This document shows positions 8,203 to 17,366 of a DNA stretch of 24,507 nt, one piece after another. How positions within the stretch are numbered: position 1 is the stretch's first letter; the number at the start of each line of letters is the position of its first letter. The translations under genes and the position numbers were made by a program. Below the pieces are notes generated by a model. It ran no database searches. It saw only the letters and a list, made by a program, of their open reading frames with translations, and had not been told where the DNA came from. Source of the stretch: CAZEJK01 sp964512045 (GTDB lineage: Bacteria; Acidobacteriota; Thermoanaerobaculia; Thermoanaerobaculales; Sulfomarinibacteraceae); contig CAZEJK010000059.1 of assembly GCA_964512045.1 (NCBI GenBank), positions 1-24,507 of the forward strand, read 5' to 3'.

Positions 8203-8563
8203 AGGCTGGCGCTCCGAAGCAGGCCGGGATCACGAGCCACTGAGCGGATCTGTCCGGCTTCGTTTCCCCCAGCCGCCCTCCGCGGCTGCGCCGGGGAGGC
8301 CCGGCGCCGGTAGTGGCCCCGGCCCCTGCCCCGGAAGCCGGCACCCGGCCCCGGATCTCGGGAGCCCTGACCATCGGGTTGGTCTGAAACCCCACTGGTT
8401 GCGCACGCCTCGATGTCTCCACTGCGGACTGCGCCCCCCATCGAGTCGCAACTCCTGGACCGTATGATCACCGGCGCGCACAAACGCTGACACGCCGTCT
8501 GCCACGTGCGGAGCTTTGCGCCGCGAGCGGCAGCTGCCGCCCGACGTGCGTTCGCGCGCTCCG
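8203..8563. other. Convergent intergenic gap (rho / rng) with two abutting hairpins
   Basis: No convincing gene. Two perfect inverted repeats lie back to back: CAGCCGC / GCGGCTG (8270-8276 and 8282-8288, 5-base loop) and CGCCGGG / CCCGGCG (8289-8295 and 8300-8306, 4-base loop). Neither is followed by a T-run on either strand, so they are not standard intrinsic terminators. Strongly GC-rich sequence with repeated CCGG units continues to about 8380. The hairpins may block 3' exonucleases or help end both converging operons; that is inference. Confidence 0.55.
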
Positions 8564-10051
8564 CTACGACAGAATCTCGTACTGCTCGTGGTGCAGCTCA
8601 CGGTTGGGTCGAGTGGTCACCTGGATCCCGTGGTGCTGTTCGAGCTCGTCGAGGATCGGCCGGTGGGTCGTGGTGAGCTGCTCGTGGATCTCTGGATGGA
8701 CCTCGACCGTGACGCATCCAGTGCCCTCTCGTCGCGCCACGGCCAAGACGGCACGGCGGATCTCCAGGCAGAGGGTGGCGATGGCCTTGATCCGTCCGGA
8801 TCCCTGGCAGTACGGACAGTCTTGCTCAAGGGTCCTCTCGAGACTGGCCCGCGTTCGCTTGCGGGTGAGCTGGATCAGTCCGATGTCGCTCATCGGCATG
8901 AGCTGTGAGCGGGCGGGATCCGAGCGCAGCTCTTCGGCGAGTGCGGAGTACACGGCTTCACGGTGCGCGGGCTCGGTCATGTCAATGAAGTCGATGACGA
9001 TGATCCCCCCGAGGTCGCGCAGCCGGAGCTGCCTCACGATCTCGTGGATTGCCTCCAGGTTCGTGCGGAAAACCGTGTCCTCGAGAGACTGGGATCCTGT
9101 GTACTTGCCGGTATTGACGTCGATCGCCACCAGCGCCTCGGTCTGGTTGATCACCAGGTAGCTGCCGTGCTTGAGCCAGACTCGCGGACGCAACGCCTTC
9201 TCCAGCTCGCGGTCGATGCCGAATGCGGCCATCAGATCCGTCGAACGGCGGAGGAGGCGGAGCCGAGGAACCAGCGTCGAGTCGAACTGCTCGAGGAACG
9301 AGGCGATGTCGCGGTACACATCGGCGTCGTCGACCCAGCACTCGTGGACATTGCGCGCGAAAAGATCGCGGACGGTTCGCAGAACCGGGGTGAGCTCAGC
9401 ATGGACGAGGCGCGGTGCGCTGACGCGCTCGGACTGAACCACAATCCGGTTCCAGAGCTGCAGGAGGTACGAGCGCTCACGTTCGAAGTCCTCGGTGCGG
9501 AGGTCCACTCCCGCAGTGCGTACGATCCATCCTCCAGGCTCGCCGAGCTCTGACAGGATCGATCGCAGCCGTGAGCGCTCCTGCTCGTCCTCGATTCGGC
9601 GGGAGATGCCGCGCTGGTTGATGGTGGGGAGAAACACCAGGCTCCGGCCGGGCAGGGTGATATGGGTCGTCAGGCGCGCCCCCTTCGTGCCGTAGCCGTC
9701 CTTGACGACCTGGACGAGAAGCTCCTGTCCCTCACGGAGGAGATCGCCGATCTCGGTGGAGGCGTCGGTCGGCGGACGCGGGGTCTCGCCTTCGCCGAAC
9801 AGCTCTGCGAGCTCCTCCTGCGGAGCGTCGGCCTCACGAACGTACAGAAACGCGTCGCGCGCAAGTCCAACGTCGACGAAGGCTGCCTGCATCCCGGGTA
9901 GCACGCGGCTGACCCGGCCCCTGTACACATTGCCAACCACTGAGGACGCACGATGGCGTTCTGCCCGGTACACCACCAGACGCCCGTTCGAGCGCAGCGC
10001 TGTGCGCGTCTCGAACGGGTCCACTGCCAGGTAGAGAGCGTCGGAGGTCAT
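8564..10051 (-). CDS. rng: Ribonuclease G (RNase E/G family endoribonuclease)
   Basis: At 495 aa this has the length of RNase G rather than RNase E, with no long disordered scaffold tail. It cuts single-stranded RNA in rRNA maturation and mRNA decay. An S1-type RNA-binding region lies at about 35-130 (VVGNVYRGRVSRVLPGMQAA). The catalytic acidic residues D311 (in VAIDVNTGKYTG) and D354 (in IVIDFIDM) are spaced as in RNase E D303/D346. The zinc-link motif CPYC uses C412 and C415. The ATG was chosen because it overlaps the rodA stop by 4 nt (ATGA) and gives the family N-terminus ALYLAVDPFETRTALR; upstream extension in frame is not family-like. It is the last gene of the minus-strand operon. Confidence 0.96.
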   Translation of the reverse strand: MTSDALYLAVDPFETRTALRSNGRLVVYRAERHRASSVVGNVYRGRVSRVLPGMQAAFVDVGLARDAFLYVREADAPQEELAELFGEGETPRPPTDASTEIGDLLREGQELLVQVVKDGYGTKGARLTTHITLPGRSLVFLPTINQRGISRRIEDEQERSRLRSILSELGEPGGWIVRTAGVDLRTEDFERERSYLLQLWNRIVVQSERVSAPRLVHAELTPVLRTVRDLFARNVHECWVDDADVYRDIASFLEQFDSTLVPRLRLLRRSTDLMAAFGIDRELEKALRPRVWLKHGSYLVINQTEALVAIDVNTGKYTGSQSLEDTVFRTNLEAIHEIVRQLRLRDLGGIIVIDFIDMTEPAHREAVYSALAEELRSDPARSQLMPMSDIGLIQLTRKRTRASLERTLEQDCPYCQGSGRIKAIATLCLEIRRAVLAVARREGTGCVTVEVHPEIHEQLTTTHRPILDELEQHHGIQVTTRPNRELHHEQYEILS

Positions 10052-11124
10052 CGGTTCACCAGTCGCTGACTCCAAATTCCTTGGACCAGCCCGATGCCGA
10101 TACAGGTTACCAGGATCGAGGAGCCGCCGTAGCTGAACAACGGCAGTGTGATGCCAGTTGTCGGTAGCCAGGCAACGACGACCCCGAGATTGACGACCAC
10201 CTGAAACGCGATCCACGCCGTGACCATGGCAGCGAGGAGCAGGTTGCTGCGATCTCTGGTGGCCAATGTGATGCGGAGCAATCTCCAGAACAGCAGTACG
10301 TACGCGCCGAGCAGACCTGTAGCTCCAACGAAGCCGGTTGCCTCGGACCAGACCGCGAACACGAAGTCGGTGTGCTGCGCTGGCAGGAACCGGAGCTGCG
10401 ACTGACTCCCTCGTCCAACCCCCTGGCCGAGAAGGCCTCCCGAGCCGACCGCGATCTTGGACTGTCGAGCCTGGTACCCGGCGCCGTACGGATCACGGTC
10501 TGGGTTGAGTACGGTGAGCACGCGCTCCTTCTGGTAGTCCTGAAGCCCCCACTGCCAGGCTGCGCCCACCGCCAAGACCGCAACAACAACCAACGCCCAC
10601 CACACCGGAGGGCGCAGCCCGCAGACCCACAAAGCGGCCAAAAGGACCGGGGAGTAGGTCAGCACAATCCCCAAGTCCGGCTGGAGAAGGATCAGCCCGA
10701 CCGGTACAGCCACCACGGTGACCGCGATGAGCGCCTGGCGTGCGCCGAGCCAGGCGCCTTCGGTTCGTCCGAGCACGGCCGCCAGCATCAACGCGGTGGC
10801 GAGCCGGGCGAACTCGCTTGGCTGGAGTGTGAATGGGCCGAAGGCAAACCAGCCTCGGGTCCCACCTCGCACCTCACCGAAGAACAGGACAGCCAGCAGA
10901 GCGATGACCGCTGCGGCGTAGGCCCACGGAGCCAGACGATCGACGAGCGACCAGTGAATGGAGGCAGTCACGAGGAGTGCGGCCAGCCCGAGACCACCCC
11001 AGACGAGCTGCCTGGTGAAGACTCCGCTGCCGACGGCATCTCCCAGAGATGACAGTGTCAGCAACGACGCGCCGAGAATCGCGAGCACCGCGAGCAGCAG
11101 CCACGGGTCGAGCCGCGAGCTCAT
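10048..11124 (-). CDS. rodA: Rod-shape peptidoglycan glycosyltransferase RodA (SEDS family)
   Basis: A 358-aa polytopic inner-membrane protein with about ten hydrophobic segments. As a SEDS glycosyltransferase it polymerises lipid II together with PBP2 during cell elongation. Family signatures are GGTRGWFAFGPFTLQPSEFA in the first half, the LPAQHTDFVFAVWSE segment with the conserved acidic loop, and the C-terminal LPLFSYGGSSILV motif. The ATG overlaps the mrdA stop by 4 nt and its own stop overlaps the rng start by 4 nt, so all three are probably coupled. RodA rather than FtsW is assigned because mreBCD and mrdA are adjacent. Confidence 0.96.
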   Translation of the reverse strand: MSSRLDPWLLLAVLAILGASLLTLSSLGDAVGSGVFTRQLVWGGLGLAALLVTASIHWSLVDRLAPWAYAAAVIALLAVLFFGEVRGGTRGWFAFGPFTLQPSEFARLATALMLAAVLGRTEGAWLGARQALIAVTVVAVPVGLILLQPDLGIVLTYSPVLLAALWVCGLRPPVWWALVVVAVLAVGAAWQWGLQDYQKERVLTVLNPDRDPYGAGYQARQSKIAVGSGGLLGQGVGRGSQSQLRFLPAQHTDFVFAVWSEATGFVGATGLLGAYVLLFWRLLRITLATRDRSNLLLAAMVTAWIAFQVVVNLGVVVAWLPTTGITLPLFSYGGSSILVTCIGIGLVQGIWSQRLVNR

Positions 11125-12875
11125 TCGATCCCCCGCCGACGCACTGCTGCGTCGAGCACTTTGGCCGCCACTGGCGCGGCAACCGATCCTCCGCTGCCCC
11201 CGTGCTCGACGAGGACCGACACGATCAGCTTCGGGTCGTCGCGAGGTGCGAAGCCCACGAACCACGCGTGGTGTTGGAGCTCCTTTGCCAGGCTTTCCAT
11301 CTCCACATCGTCACGCAGGCGAACAACCTGGGCGGTGCCGGTCTTGCCAGCTCCGTCGACGGATTGGAGCGCCGGTGCGGTGCCGTGGCGGCCGTGCACC
11401 ACCTGCTCGAGTCCGTCACGCACAATCGCCAGTGCCTCCGGGCTCAGCTGGATCTGCTCGGACGGCTCTCCGGCAGCTTCGAGCAGCTTGGGTGTCACCC
11501 GCTGACCACCGTTAACGAGCGTGGCGAACGCCTGGGCAACCTGCAATGGGGTCGCCAGAAACGGTCCTTGCCCGATCGACATGATGACAGTCGAACCGGC
11601 GTACCAGGGCTGTTGACGAACCCGTTCGCTCCACTCTGGGGTACCGACCAGACCTTCCGCCTCGAACTTCAGCCCGAGCCCGGACCGGCTACCGAAACCG
11701 AACGAACGCATCCATGCGGCGATCCGACCGATGCCGAGCCGTTGTCCCAGCCGGTAGTAGAACACATCGCACGAGACCTCCAGAGACTCGCGAGGACCGA
11801 CGCGTCCGTGCCCGGAGCGGCGCCAGCAGTGGAAGGTGTGGCCGAACAGCGTGAACCGTCCGTTGCAGACCACGCTCCATCCGGAGGGGATGACACCCTC
11901 CTCGAGCGCTGCGAGCAGCAAGAACGGCTTGATAGTAGAGCCGGGAGGGTACAGGCCTTGCAGACACCGGTTCTGGAGCGGGTGGTGCGGATCGTCCCGG
12001 ATTGCTGCCCAGGCAGATGAGCTGAGCTGGCCTGCGAACAGGTTCGGATCGAACGAAGGGGCGGCGTAGAGCACTCGGACCGCCCCGGTTGAGGGTTCGA
12101 TGCCGACCACAGCTCCGGCCTCGTCGCCGAGGGCCTCGGCAGCGACCCGTTGGAGCCGCAGATCGAGAGTGATCGTAAGATCCTGGCCTGGGAGGCTCGG
12201 GACCAGCTCCAGGAGCCCCAGCTGGCGTCCGGTCGCGTCCACGGCGATCCGACGCTGGCCAGCCGTGCCGGCCAAGCGGTCGTCGTAGCGGTCCTCGGCC
12301 CCCACGGCTCCAACCAGGTGCTGACCATCCTTGGCGGCACGCTCGTCCCGTCTCGGCCGGCGGAGGTAGCCAACAGCGTGCGCACACAAGGGCCCGTAAG
12401 GGTAGCTGCGTCGGAACGAGCTCACCACCGTCAGCTCCGGGTGCTCGAGCCGGTGCGCTCTGATGTGTGCAACCTGGCTCCAGGTCAGGTCGTCGGCCAG
12501 TCGGACTGGCGCGTCCGGCAGCGCTGGCTGCTGGGCGAGGCGCTCCTTTAGGAGGTCGAGCTCGGCGACGCCCGCGTCGGCCAGGAACTGGACGGTGCTG
12601 TGAAGGTCCGGCGACTCGTCGGGGAAGAGCAAGAGCTCGAACGTCGGCACGTTATCCGCGAGGAGCGTTCCAGTACGGTCGAATATCCGACCGCGCAGCG
12701 GGGTCTCCGGGATCTGACGCAATCGATTGTTCTCAGCACGTGCTCGCCAGTGGGGGCCGTGGACCACCTGGAGCTGGAAGAGGCGGGCCTCGAGCACTGC
12801 GATGGCGACCCCAACCACGGCCAGCAGCACGACCGTTCTCTGCTTGAGCGGGCGGAGGTCGTCACGAATCTTCAT
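11121..12875 (-). CDS. mrdA: Penicillin-binding protein 2 (elongasome transpeptidase)
   Basis: A 584-aa class B penicillin-binding protein with one N-terminal membrane anchor (about residues 14-32), a pedestal region with LRGRIFDRTG, and a C-terminal transpeptidase domain. The three catalytic motifs are present: STIK with nucleophile S313 and K316, S368-C-D370 (the SxD form typical of PBP2), and KTG starting at K511. It cross-links the glycan made by RodA. The ATG at 12875 comes 1 nt after the mreD stop. An internal GLGLKFEAEGLVGTPEWSE segment is also typical of the PBP2 family. Confidence 0.96.
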   Translation of the reverse strand: MKIRDDLRPLKQRTVVLLAVVGVAIAVLEARLFQLQVVHGPHWRARAENNRLRQIPETPLRGRIFDRTGTLLADNVPTFELLLFPDESPDLHSTVQFLADAGVAELDLLKERLAQQPALPDAPVRLADDLTWSQVAHIRAHRLEHPELTVVSSFRRSYPYGPLCAHAVGYLRRPRRDERAAKDGQHLVGAVGAEDRYDDRLAGTAGQRRIAVDATGRQLGLLELVPSLPGQDLTITLDLRLQRVAAEALGDEAGAVVGIEPSTGAVRVLYAAPSFDPNLFAGQLSSSAWAAIRDDPHHPLQNRCLQGLYPPGSTIKPFLLLAALEEGVIPSGWSVVCNGRFTLFGHTFHCWRRSGHGRVGPRESLEVSCDVFYYRLGQRLGIGRIAAWMRSFGFGSRSGLGLKFEAEGLVGTPEWSERVRQQPWYAGSTVIMSIGQGPFLATPLQVAQAFATLVNGGQRVTPKLLEAAGEPSEQIQLSPEALAIVRDGLEQVVHGRHGTAPALQSVDGAGKTGTAQVVRLRDDVEMESLAKELQHHAWFVGFAPRDDPKLIVSVLVEHGGSGGSVAAPVAAKVLDAAVRRRGIE

Positions 12876-12876
12876 C

Positions 12877-13371
12877 TCAGCGGAGCTTTCTCCGTTGATA
12901 CAGCTTCCATCGCGCGATCAGATCGAGCTGGATCATCCAGCCGACAGCTGCAGACAGTACGCCGGTCAGGACGACGGATCGAGCGAGGCGGTACCAGCCC
13001 CAGCCACCGTCCTCACCGAGCGGGAGAAGGGCGACCTGTCGGAGCATGATCGCCAGCGCGGCACACACCATGCCGAAGGCGCCCCACGCGAGCACGGAGC
13101 GGTCGGCAATGACCTGGCTCGATCGATCTACTGCGAGACCTGCAGCGCTCCAGGCGATTGCGCCGGGTCCGACAATCGAGCCGGTTACCAGATCCCATGC
13201 GAGACCGAGGGCGAGGCCAAGGCCGAACACCGAGACACGGCGTCCGAGGAGCACCGGAGCAAGCAGCCATGGTACCGGCAGCATCAGGTCCACGAGCCAC
13301 GCCGGCGAGCCGGGGATGCCAAACAACCCCTGGACCAGGTACGTGACAATCAGGCCGCCGACAACGATCAT
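12877..13371 (-). CDS. mreD: Rod-shape-determining protein MreD
   Basis: A 164-aa, strongly hydrophobic inner-membrane protein with about five predicted membrane segments, matching MreD length and character. MreD is part of the elongasome that links cytoplasmic MreB to periplasmic wall synthesis. Sequence conservation in this family is low; the assignment rests on size, membrane pattern, the GLALGLAWDL segment and position between mreC (4-nt ATGA overlap) and mrdA (1-nt gap). Confidence 0.85.
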   Translation of the reverse strand: MIVVGGLIVTYLVQGLFGIPGSPAWLVDLMLPVPWLLAPVLLGRRVSVFGLGLALGLAWDLVTGSIVGPGAIAWSAAGLAVDRSSQVIADRSVLAWGAFGMVCAALAIMLRQVALLPLGEDGGWGWYRLARSVVLTGVLSAAVGWMIQLDLIARWKLYQRRKLR

Positions 13372-14186
13372 CGTGGGTCTCCGGGCTCCTCAGGCCAGGA
13401 ACGGATCACGAGGACGACCTCAACGGCGTTCAGCTGCACCGTTGGAACCGCTGTCACCGCCAGAAAGGGATCGCCGGTGTCAGTGACGGAGTAGACCGTG
13501 GCGACCGGTAGGCCCGGAGGGAAGATCCCTTCGTGCCCGGTGGTCTCGAGGCCAACGCCGCGGTGGAGCGGCACGCGTTGAGGGATGTACTCTAGCTGCA
13601 GACGTCCGGCCCCGAGCCCGCTGGCGAGCCCTTCCGCTCGACCGTCAGCGGTGCGAACCGCGACCGCCGCCGACGGGTGGGTGATCAACTGCACCCAGCT
13701 CGTGGTCCGGCTGACACGGTGAACCCGGCCGACGATACCCTCCGCGGCGACAACGGGGACGCTCGGTCGGATCCCATGCTCAGTGCCAACGCTGATCTCG
13801 AGCAGACCCCGGCTCAGATCGCGGTACAGACACCGGGCTGCGACTGCCTCGCCAGCAAGGGCAGGGACGCTCACGGAGCTTTGCTGCGCAGCCCTGAGTG
13901 TGCGGAGATCGTTGCGCAAGATGTGGATCCGTGCGAGCGCTTCGTCGCGCTCGGTGCGCAACGTACGGTTGAGCCGGACGAGCTCGACGATGTTGCCGAG
14001 ACCGGCGCGGAGATCCCCGAACGTGGTGGCGAGGCTGCTCGCTGCGATGCGGAGGGGACGAACCGGTGCTGTAAGCCAGGTGGTCAGCAGACGCTGCTCG
14101 CCGTCGCGAACTTGGGCTGCGGCGATCAGCTCGAGTGAGAGCCAGACGATGGCGATCCGCAGGAACGGTGGCCTTCGTGTGGACAC
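13368..14186 (-). CDS. mreC: Rod-shape-determining protein MreC
   Basis: A 272-aa bitopic protein: short basic N-terminus, membrane segment near residues 9-27, a coiled coil at about 60-105 (VRLNRTLRTERDEALARI), then periplasmic beta domains with RDLSRGLLEISVGTEHGI and EGIVGRVHRVS. MreC scaffolds PBP2, RodA and MreD. The start is a GTG 5 nt after the mreB stop, without a clear ribosome site; coupling to mreB is likely. It is shorter than E. coli MreC, within the range of the family. Confidence 0.93.
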   Translation of the reverse strand: MSTRRPPFLRIAIVWLSLELIAAAQVRDGEQRLLTTWLTAPVRPLRIAASSLATTFGDLRAGLGNIVELVRLNRTLRTERDEALARIHILRNDLRTLRAAQQSSVSVPALAGEAVAARCLYRDLSRGLLEISVGTEHGIRPSVPVVAAEGIVGRVHRVSRTTSWVQLITHPSAAVAVRTADGRAEGLASGLGAGRLQLEYIPQRVPLHRGVGLETTGHEGIFPPGLPVATVYSVTDTGDPFLAVTAVPTVQLNAVEVVLVIRSWPEEPGDPR

Positions 14187-14191
14187 AGTCG

Positions 14192-15217
14192 TCAGTCGAT
14201 GGCGATCTTCCGCAGTAGATCGATGTTCGTCAGCATCATCCCGGTTCCCCGGACGACTGCGGAGCCCGGTTCCTCGCTGTGGGCGACGGGAAGACCGGTC
14301 TCCTCGCGCAGCCGCTTGTCGAGGTTCTTGAGCAGAGAGCCGCCGCCGGCGAGGATGATCCCCTTGTCCATGATATCGGCGGACAGCTCGGGCGGCGTTC
14401 GCTCAAGCGCGGAGCGTACCGCTTCGACGATCGATGTCACGGTCTCGGCGAGCGCCTCCCGGATCTCTTCGTCGGTGACCTCGAGGTGTTTCGGTACGCC
14501 TTCGACCAGATCGCGCCCTTTGATCTCCATGCTCATCGCCTCATCGAGCGGATAGGCGGAGCCGATCTCGATCTTGATCTGCTCGGCGGTTCGCTCGCCG
14601 ACGAGGAGGTTGTACTTCTTCTTGATGTACTGCACGATCGCTTCGTCCATCTCGTTGCCAGCCACCCGTACGGAGCGGGCATCGACCACACCGGCCAGTG
14701 AGATGACAGCGACGTCGGAGGTGCCACCACCGATGTCAACAATCATGTTCCCCGATGGTTCGGTGATCGGTAGCCCAGCACCGATCGCAGCCGCCATTGC
14801 CTGCTCGATCAGGAACACCTCACTCGCGCCGGCCTTCAGCGCGGTGTCCTTGACCGCGCGCTTCTCCACCTGTGTGATCTCGCATGGGACCGAGATCACG
14901 ATCCGGGGGCGAACCAGGAAGGAACGACCGTGCGCCTTCTTGATGAAGTAATCGAGCATCTTCTCGGTCACTTCGAAGTCTGCGATGACGCCGTCCTTCA
15001 TTGGTCGGATCGCATGGATGTTCGACGGCGTCTTGCCGAGCATCTCCTTCGCCTTGACCCCAACCGCTTCGACGCGGTTGGTGACCGCGTTGACGGCGAC
15101 GATCGACGGTTCGGCCACCACGATCCCTTTCCCGCGAACGAACACGAGTGTCGTAGCTGTGCCAAGGTCGATCGCGAGATCGTTGGAGAAAAGGGACATG
15201 ATGCTGCCGAATGCCAT
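14192..15217 (-). CDS. mreB: Rod-shape-determining protein MreB (bacterial actin)
   Basis: A 341-aa actin-like ATPase that forms membrane filaments guiding wall synthesis. Actin-fold motifs are phosphate-1 LAIDLGTATTLVF, phosphate-2 IVDIGGGTSDVAV and the adenosine motif IILAGGGSLL. The ATG at 15217 is supported by a strong GGAGGT ribosome site 7 nt upstream; an in-frame ATG six codons later (at MSLFSNDLAID) is a weaker alternative. It starts 15 nt after the FecR-domain gene stop and is followed by mreC. Confidence 0.98.
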   Translation of the reverse strand: MAFGSIMSLFSNDLAIDLGTATTLVFVRGKGIVVAEPSIVAVNAVTNRVEAVGVKAKEMLGKTPSNIHAIRPMKDGVIADFEVTEKMLDYFIKKAHGRSFLVRPRIVISVPCEITQVEKRAVKDTALKAGASEVFLIEQAMAAAIGAGLPITEPSGNMIVDIGGGTSDVAVISLAGVVDARSVRVAGNEMDEAIVQYIKKKYNLLVGERTAEQIKIEIGSAYPLDEAMSMEIKGRDLVEGVPKHLEVTDEEIREALAETVTSIVEAVRSALERTPPELSADIMDKGIILAGGGSLLKNLDKRLREETGLPVAHSEEPGSAVVRGTGMMLTNIDLLRKIAID

Positions 15218-15232
15218 CTACAAGACCTCCAT

Positions 15233-16657
15233 CTAGAAAACCTCCACGAACACACGCTGGGTTCGTTTCGTCTGGTTGCCAGCGGCATCGGTGGCGATCA
15301 CCACGAGCTCGCTCACACCTTCGCGGGTGACCTCGACGGCCTTGCGGAACGTGCCGTCCCCATCCAGCTCGACCGACTCGCCGTTGATAGTGACCTCGGC
15401 GCCCGGCTCGCTGGTGCCCTCCACGATGAACATCTGGCCGAGCTGCTGGGCCGGCTGCACCTCGAGCCGTGGCGGTGTCGTGTCGTCTGCGGCGACGCGA
15501 CCACCGGGGTCCGTCACCTGGAATCGCCGTACCATGCTCCACTCAGACGGTATGTTGCGCTCGTTCAGACTGGCGACTCGCCAGTAGTAGAGGCCGGCAT
15601 GGCGAAGCTGAAGACGCGCGGACGGCTTGTCCCGAGGGACATCGTTGATCTCGAGCTGAGCTGGCCGAAAGAGCTTCGACCGGCTCACCTGCAGATGAAA
15701 GCCGCTGGCCACTCCCCGAGGCCGCCAGCTGAGCTCGACGATCCTCTGATCGGCGATCGGAAAGACCGCATTCGGACGTGGAGCGAGGAGGTGCGGCGGG
15801 CCGGGGATCGGGAGCTTCTCCGACAGCCCACCCTCCGGGGTGGTGGTGACGTGCTCCCTCGACTGGAGCGATACCGTCTGGCCGGCTCTGTTGGACACAC
15901 GAGCGCCGCCCGAGTAGGCCGCGACAGTGGTCTGGCCGCCTTCACCGGTGACGTCCACGGCGACCCGACTGTCCTCTTTGACGTGTGTCTGGGCCTGGTC
16001 GGTGGCCACCGTCGATGGCGAGGCGGAGGTCAGGACGTTGACTCGACCGGTCACCATCTTGACATCATGGTTGGCATCTGGCCGCGGCGCTCGTTGATGG
16101 ATCTCCAGAAGAGAGTCCGACGCCACCCGATACACGGTGCCATCCGCGAAGATGATCTCGGCAGAGCCGTCAGGACCGGTCTTGATGAAGTCGCCGTTGT
16201 ACAGCGGCATCCGTCTGTGCGCAGAGCTCCACTCGGAGGATCCTCCGCGCTGCACTGTGACCCGGCCGTCGAAGCTCAGAATTTGGCCGGCACCCACCAC
16301 CTGGGTTTCGCCAGCACCGAGGAACAGCTCAAGGCGTTGTCGAGCCAGCTCTGCCTGCTCGATCGCCGTCTCCCACTGTTGGCCGACGTACGCGGTCCGC
16401 GCGGCCTCCAGCTGCGTATCGGCTTGCTCGAGCTCGCTCTGCCAGCTGTCGGGCACATCCTGACGCGAGATCTGCTCCCGTACCGCAGCCGCCCTCTCGA
16501 TAGCCTTGCGCGCCTGCACCTGGGGCGGCTGGTCGAGCAGGTAGAACGCCACCGCCAGCAGAGCTGCGGCTGCCAGCGCGATGCCAGCCACGACCACCAC
16601 CTTGCGGAACGTGTTGATGCGGACGACGACCCAGTCAAACTCGATCCTTTGAGCCAC
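15233..16657 (-). CDS. Membrane-anchored FecR-domain protein with Ig-like C-terminus
   Basis: A 474-aa protein not recognised by name. A short N-terminus is followed by one membrane helix (about 20-41), an Ala/Glu/Gln-rich helical or coiled-coil stretch (about 45-108), and a FecR-like beta domain (about 115-250, with GDFIKTGPDGSAEIIFADGT and a SLLEIH segment). A fibronectin-like region with LSWRP and LYYWRVASLNE comes next, then a terminal Ig-like domain (EGTSEPGAEVTINGES, ending VIATDAAGNQTK). The topology predicts most of it outside the cytoplasm. The GTG at 16657 is preferred over an upstream TTG (16708) because GGAGG lies 10 nt before it. Its place 15 nt upstream of mreB suggests an envelope or wall-related role, not the iron-signalling role of classic FecR. 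No sigma/anti-sigma partner is nearby. Confidence 0.8.
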   Translation of the reverse strand: MAQRIEFDWVVVRINTFRKVVVVAGIALAAAALLAVAFYLLDQPPQVQARKAIERAAAVREQISRQDVPDSWQSELEQADTQLEAARTAYVGQQWETAIEQAELARQRLELFLGAGETQVVGAGQILSFDGRVTVQRGGSSEWSSAHRRMPLYNGDFIKTGPDGSAEIIFADGTVYRVASDSLLEIHQRAPRPDANHDVKMVTGRVNVLTSASPSTVATDQAQTHVKEDSRVAVDVTGEGGQTTVAAYSGGARVSNRAGQTVSLQSREHVTTTPEGGLSEKLPIPGPPHLLAPRPNAVFPIADQRIVELSWRPRGVASGFHLQVSRSKLFRPAQLEINDVPRDKPSARLQLRHAGLYYWRVASLNERNIPSEWSMVRRFQVTDPGGRVAADDTTPPRLEVQPAQQLGQMFIVEGTSEPGAEVTINGESVELDGDGTFRKAVEVTREGVSELVVIATDAAGNQTKRTQRVFVEVF

Positions 16658-16741
16658 TCCTGACAGTCCTCCGTCGGCCACCGTAACACGCCGTCGGAGT
16701 GGCCGCAAGCAGCAGTATGAGCGGAGTTTGGGCCGACCTGG

Positions 16742-17353
16742 TCACTCCTTGAGGCTTCTCCGGAGAGAGAGCGCCTGGGACAGCGTGACCTGATCCACTG
16801 CGCCGAGCTCGCCACCAATGGGGATGCCGAGAGCCGGACGCGTCAAGCGAGCTGAGGAGCCCGTCAGCTGCCGCTGGATGTACAGCGCGGTGGTTTCGCC
16901 CTCGACGGTGGGATCGGTGGCGAGGATGATCTCCTCCACTGCAGGATCGGCCGTTGCCACCCGGTGCACCAGGGCGTCGATCGTCAGATCCTCGGGGCCA
17001 ACTCCATGCAGAGGTGAAAGATGGCCCAAGAGCACGTGATAGAGCCCGCGGAACTCGCCGGTGTCCTCGACGCTCCATACGGTCGTCGGCGACTCGACCA
17101 CCAGAATGGTGGTGCGATCGCGCGCGGGGTCGGTGCAGACCGGGCACGGGTCCGACTCGGTGAGTGCACGGCAGACAGAGCACAGACCGACTCGCTCGCG
17201 AAGCTCTGCAAGTGCGGAAGCGAACGCTGTAACGGCCTCGGCTGGCATCACCAGGAGGTGCTCAGCCATGCGGCGGGCGGAGCGCGGGCCGACGCCCGGC
17301 AAGCGTTGCAGGTGCTCGAGAAGCTGACGGACGGCGCGGGGTCTGAGGTCCAT
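16742..17353 (-). CDS. recR: Recombination mediator protein RecR
   Basis: A 203-aa protein of the RecFOR pathway, which loads RecA onto single-stranded DNA gaps. A helix-hairpin-helix is seen at LPGVGPRSARRMA (18-30), a four-cysteine zinc finger at C58, C61, C70 and C73, and a Toprim domain from about residue 82 with ILVVESPTT and the RGLYHVLLGHLSPLHGVGPE segment. Length matches the family. It starts 13 nt after the dnaX stop, the widespread dnaX-recR pairing (often with ybaB between, absent here). Confidence 0.97.
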   Translation of the reverse strand: MDLRPRAVRQLLEHLQRLPGVGPRSARRMAEHLLVMPAEAVTAFASALAELRERVGLCSVCRALTESDPCPVCTDPARDRTTILVVESPTTVWSVEDTGEFRGLYHVLLGHLSPLHGVGPEDLTIDALVHRVATADPAVEEIILATDPTVEGETTALYIQRQLTGSSARLTRPALGIPIGGELGAVDQVTLSQALSLRRSLKE

Positions 17354-17366
17354 GGCAGTACGGTGC

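Noticed and set aside
8150..8422. Possible small minus-strand gene (90 codons) in the rho-rng gap
   Set aside because: It overlaps the end of rho, has Arg/Pro/Gly-rich composition typical of GC-rich noise, and covers the hairpins. No ribosome site or family feature seen.
14930..16663. Long plus-strand open frame (577 codons) opposite mreB and the FecR gene
   Set aside because: High-GC DNA leaves long open antisense frames. The composition is His/Arg/Asp-rich with no domain pattern, and the opposite strand carries well-supported genes.
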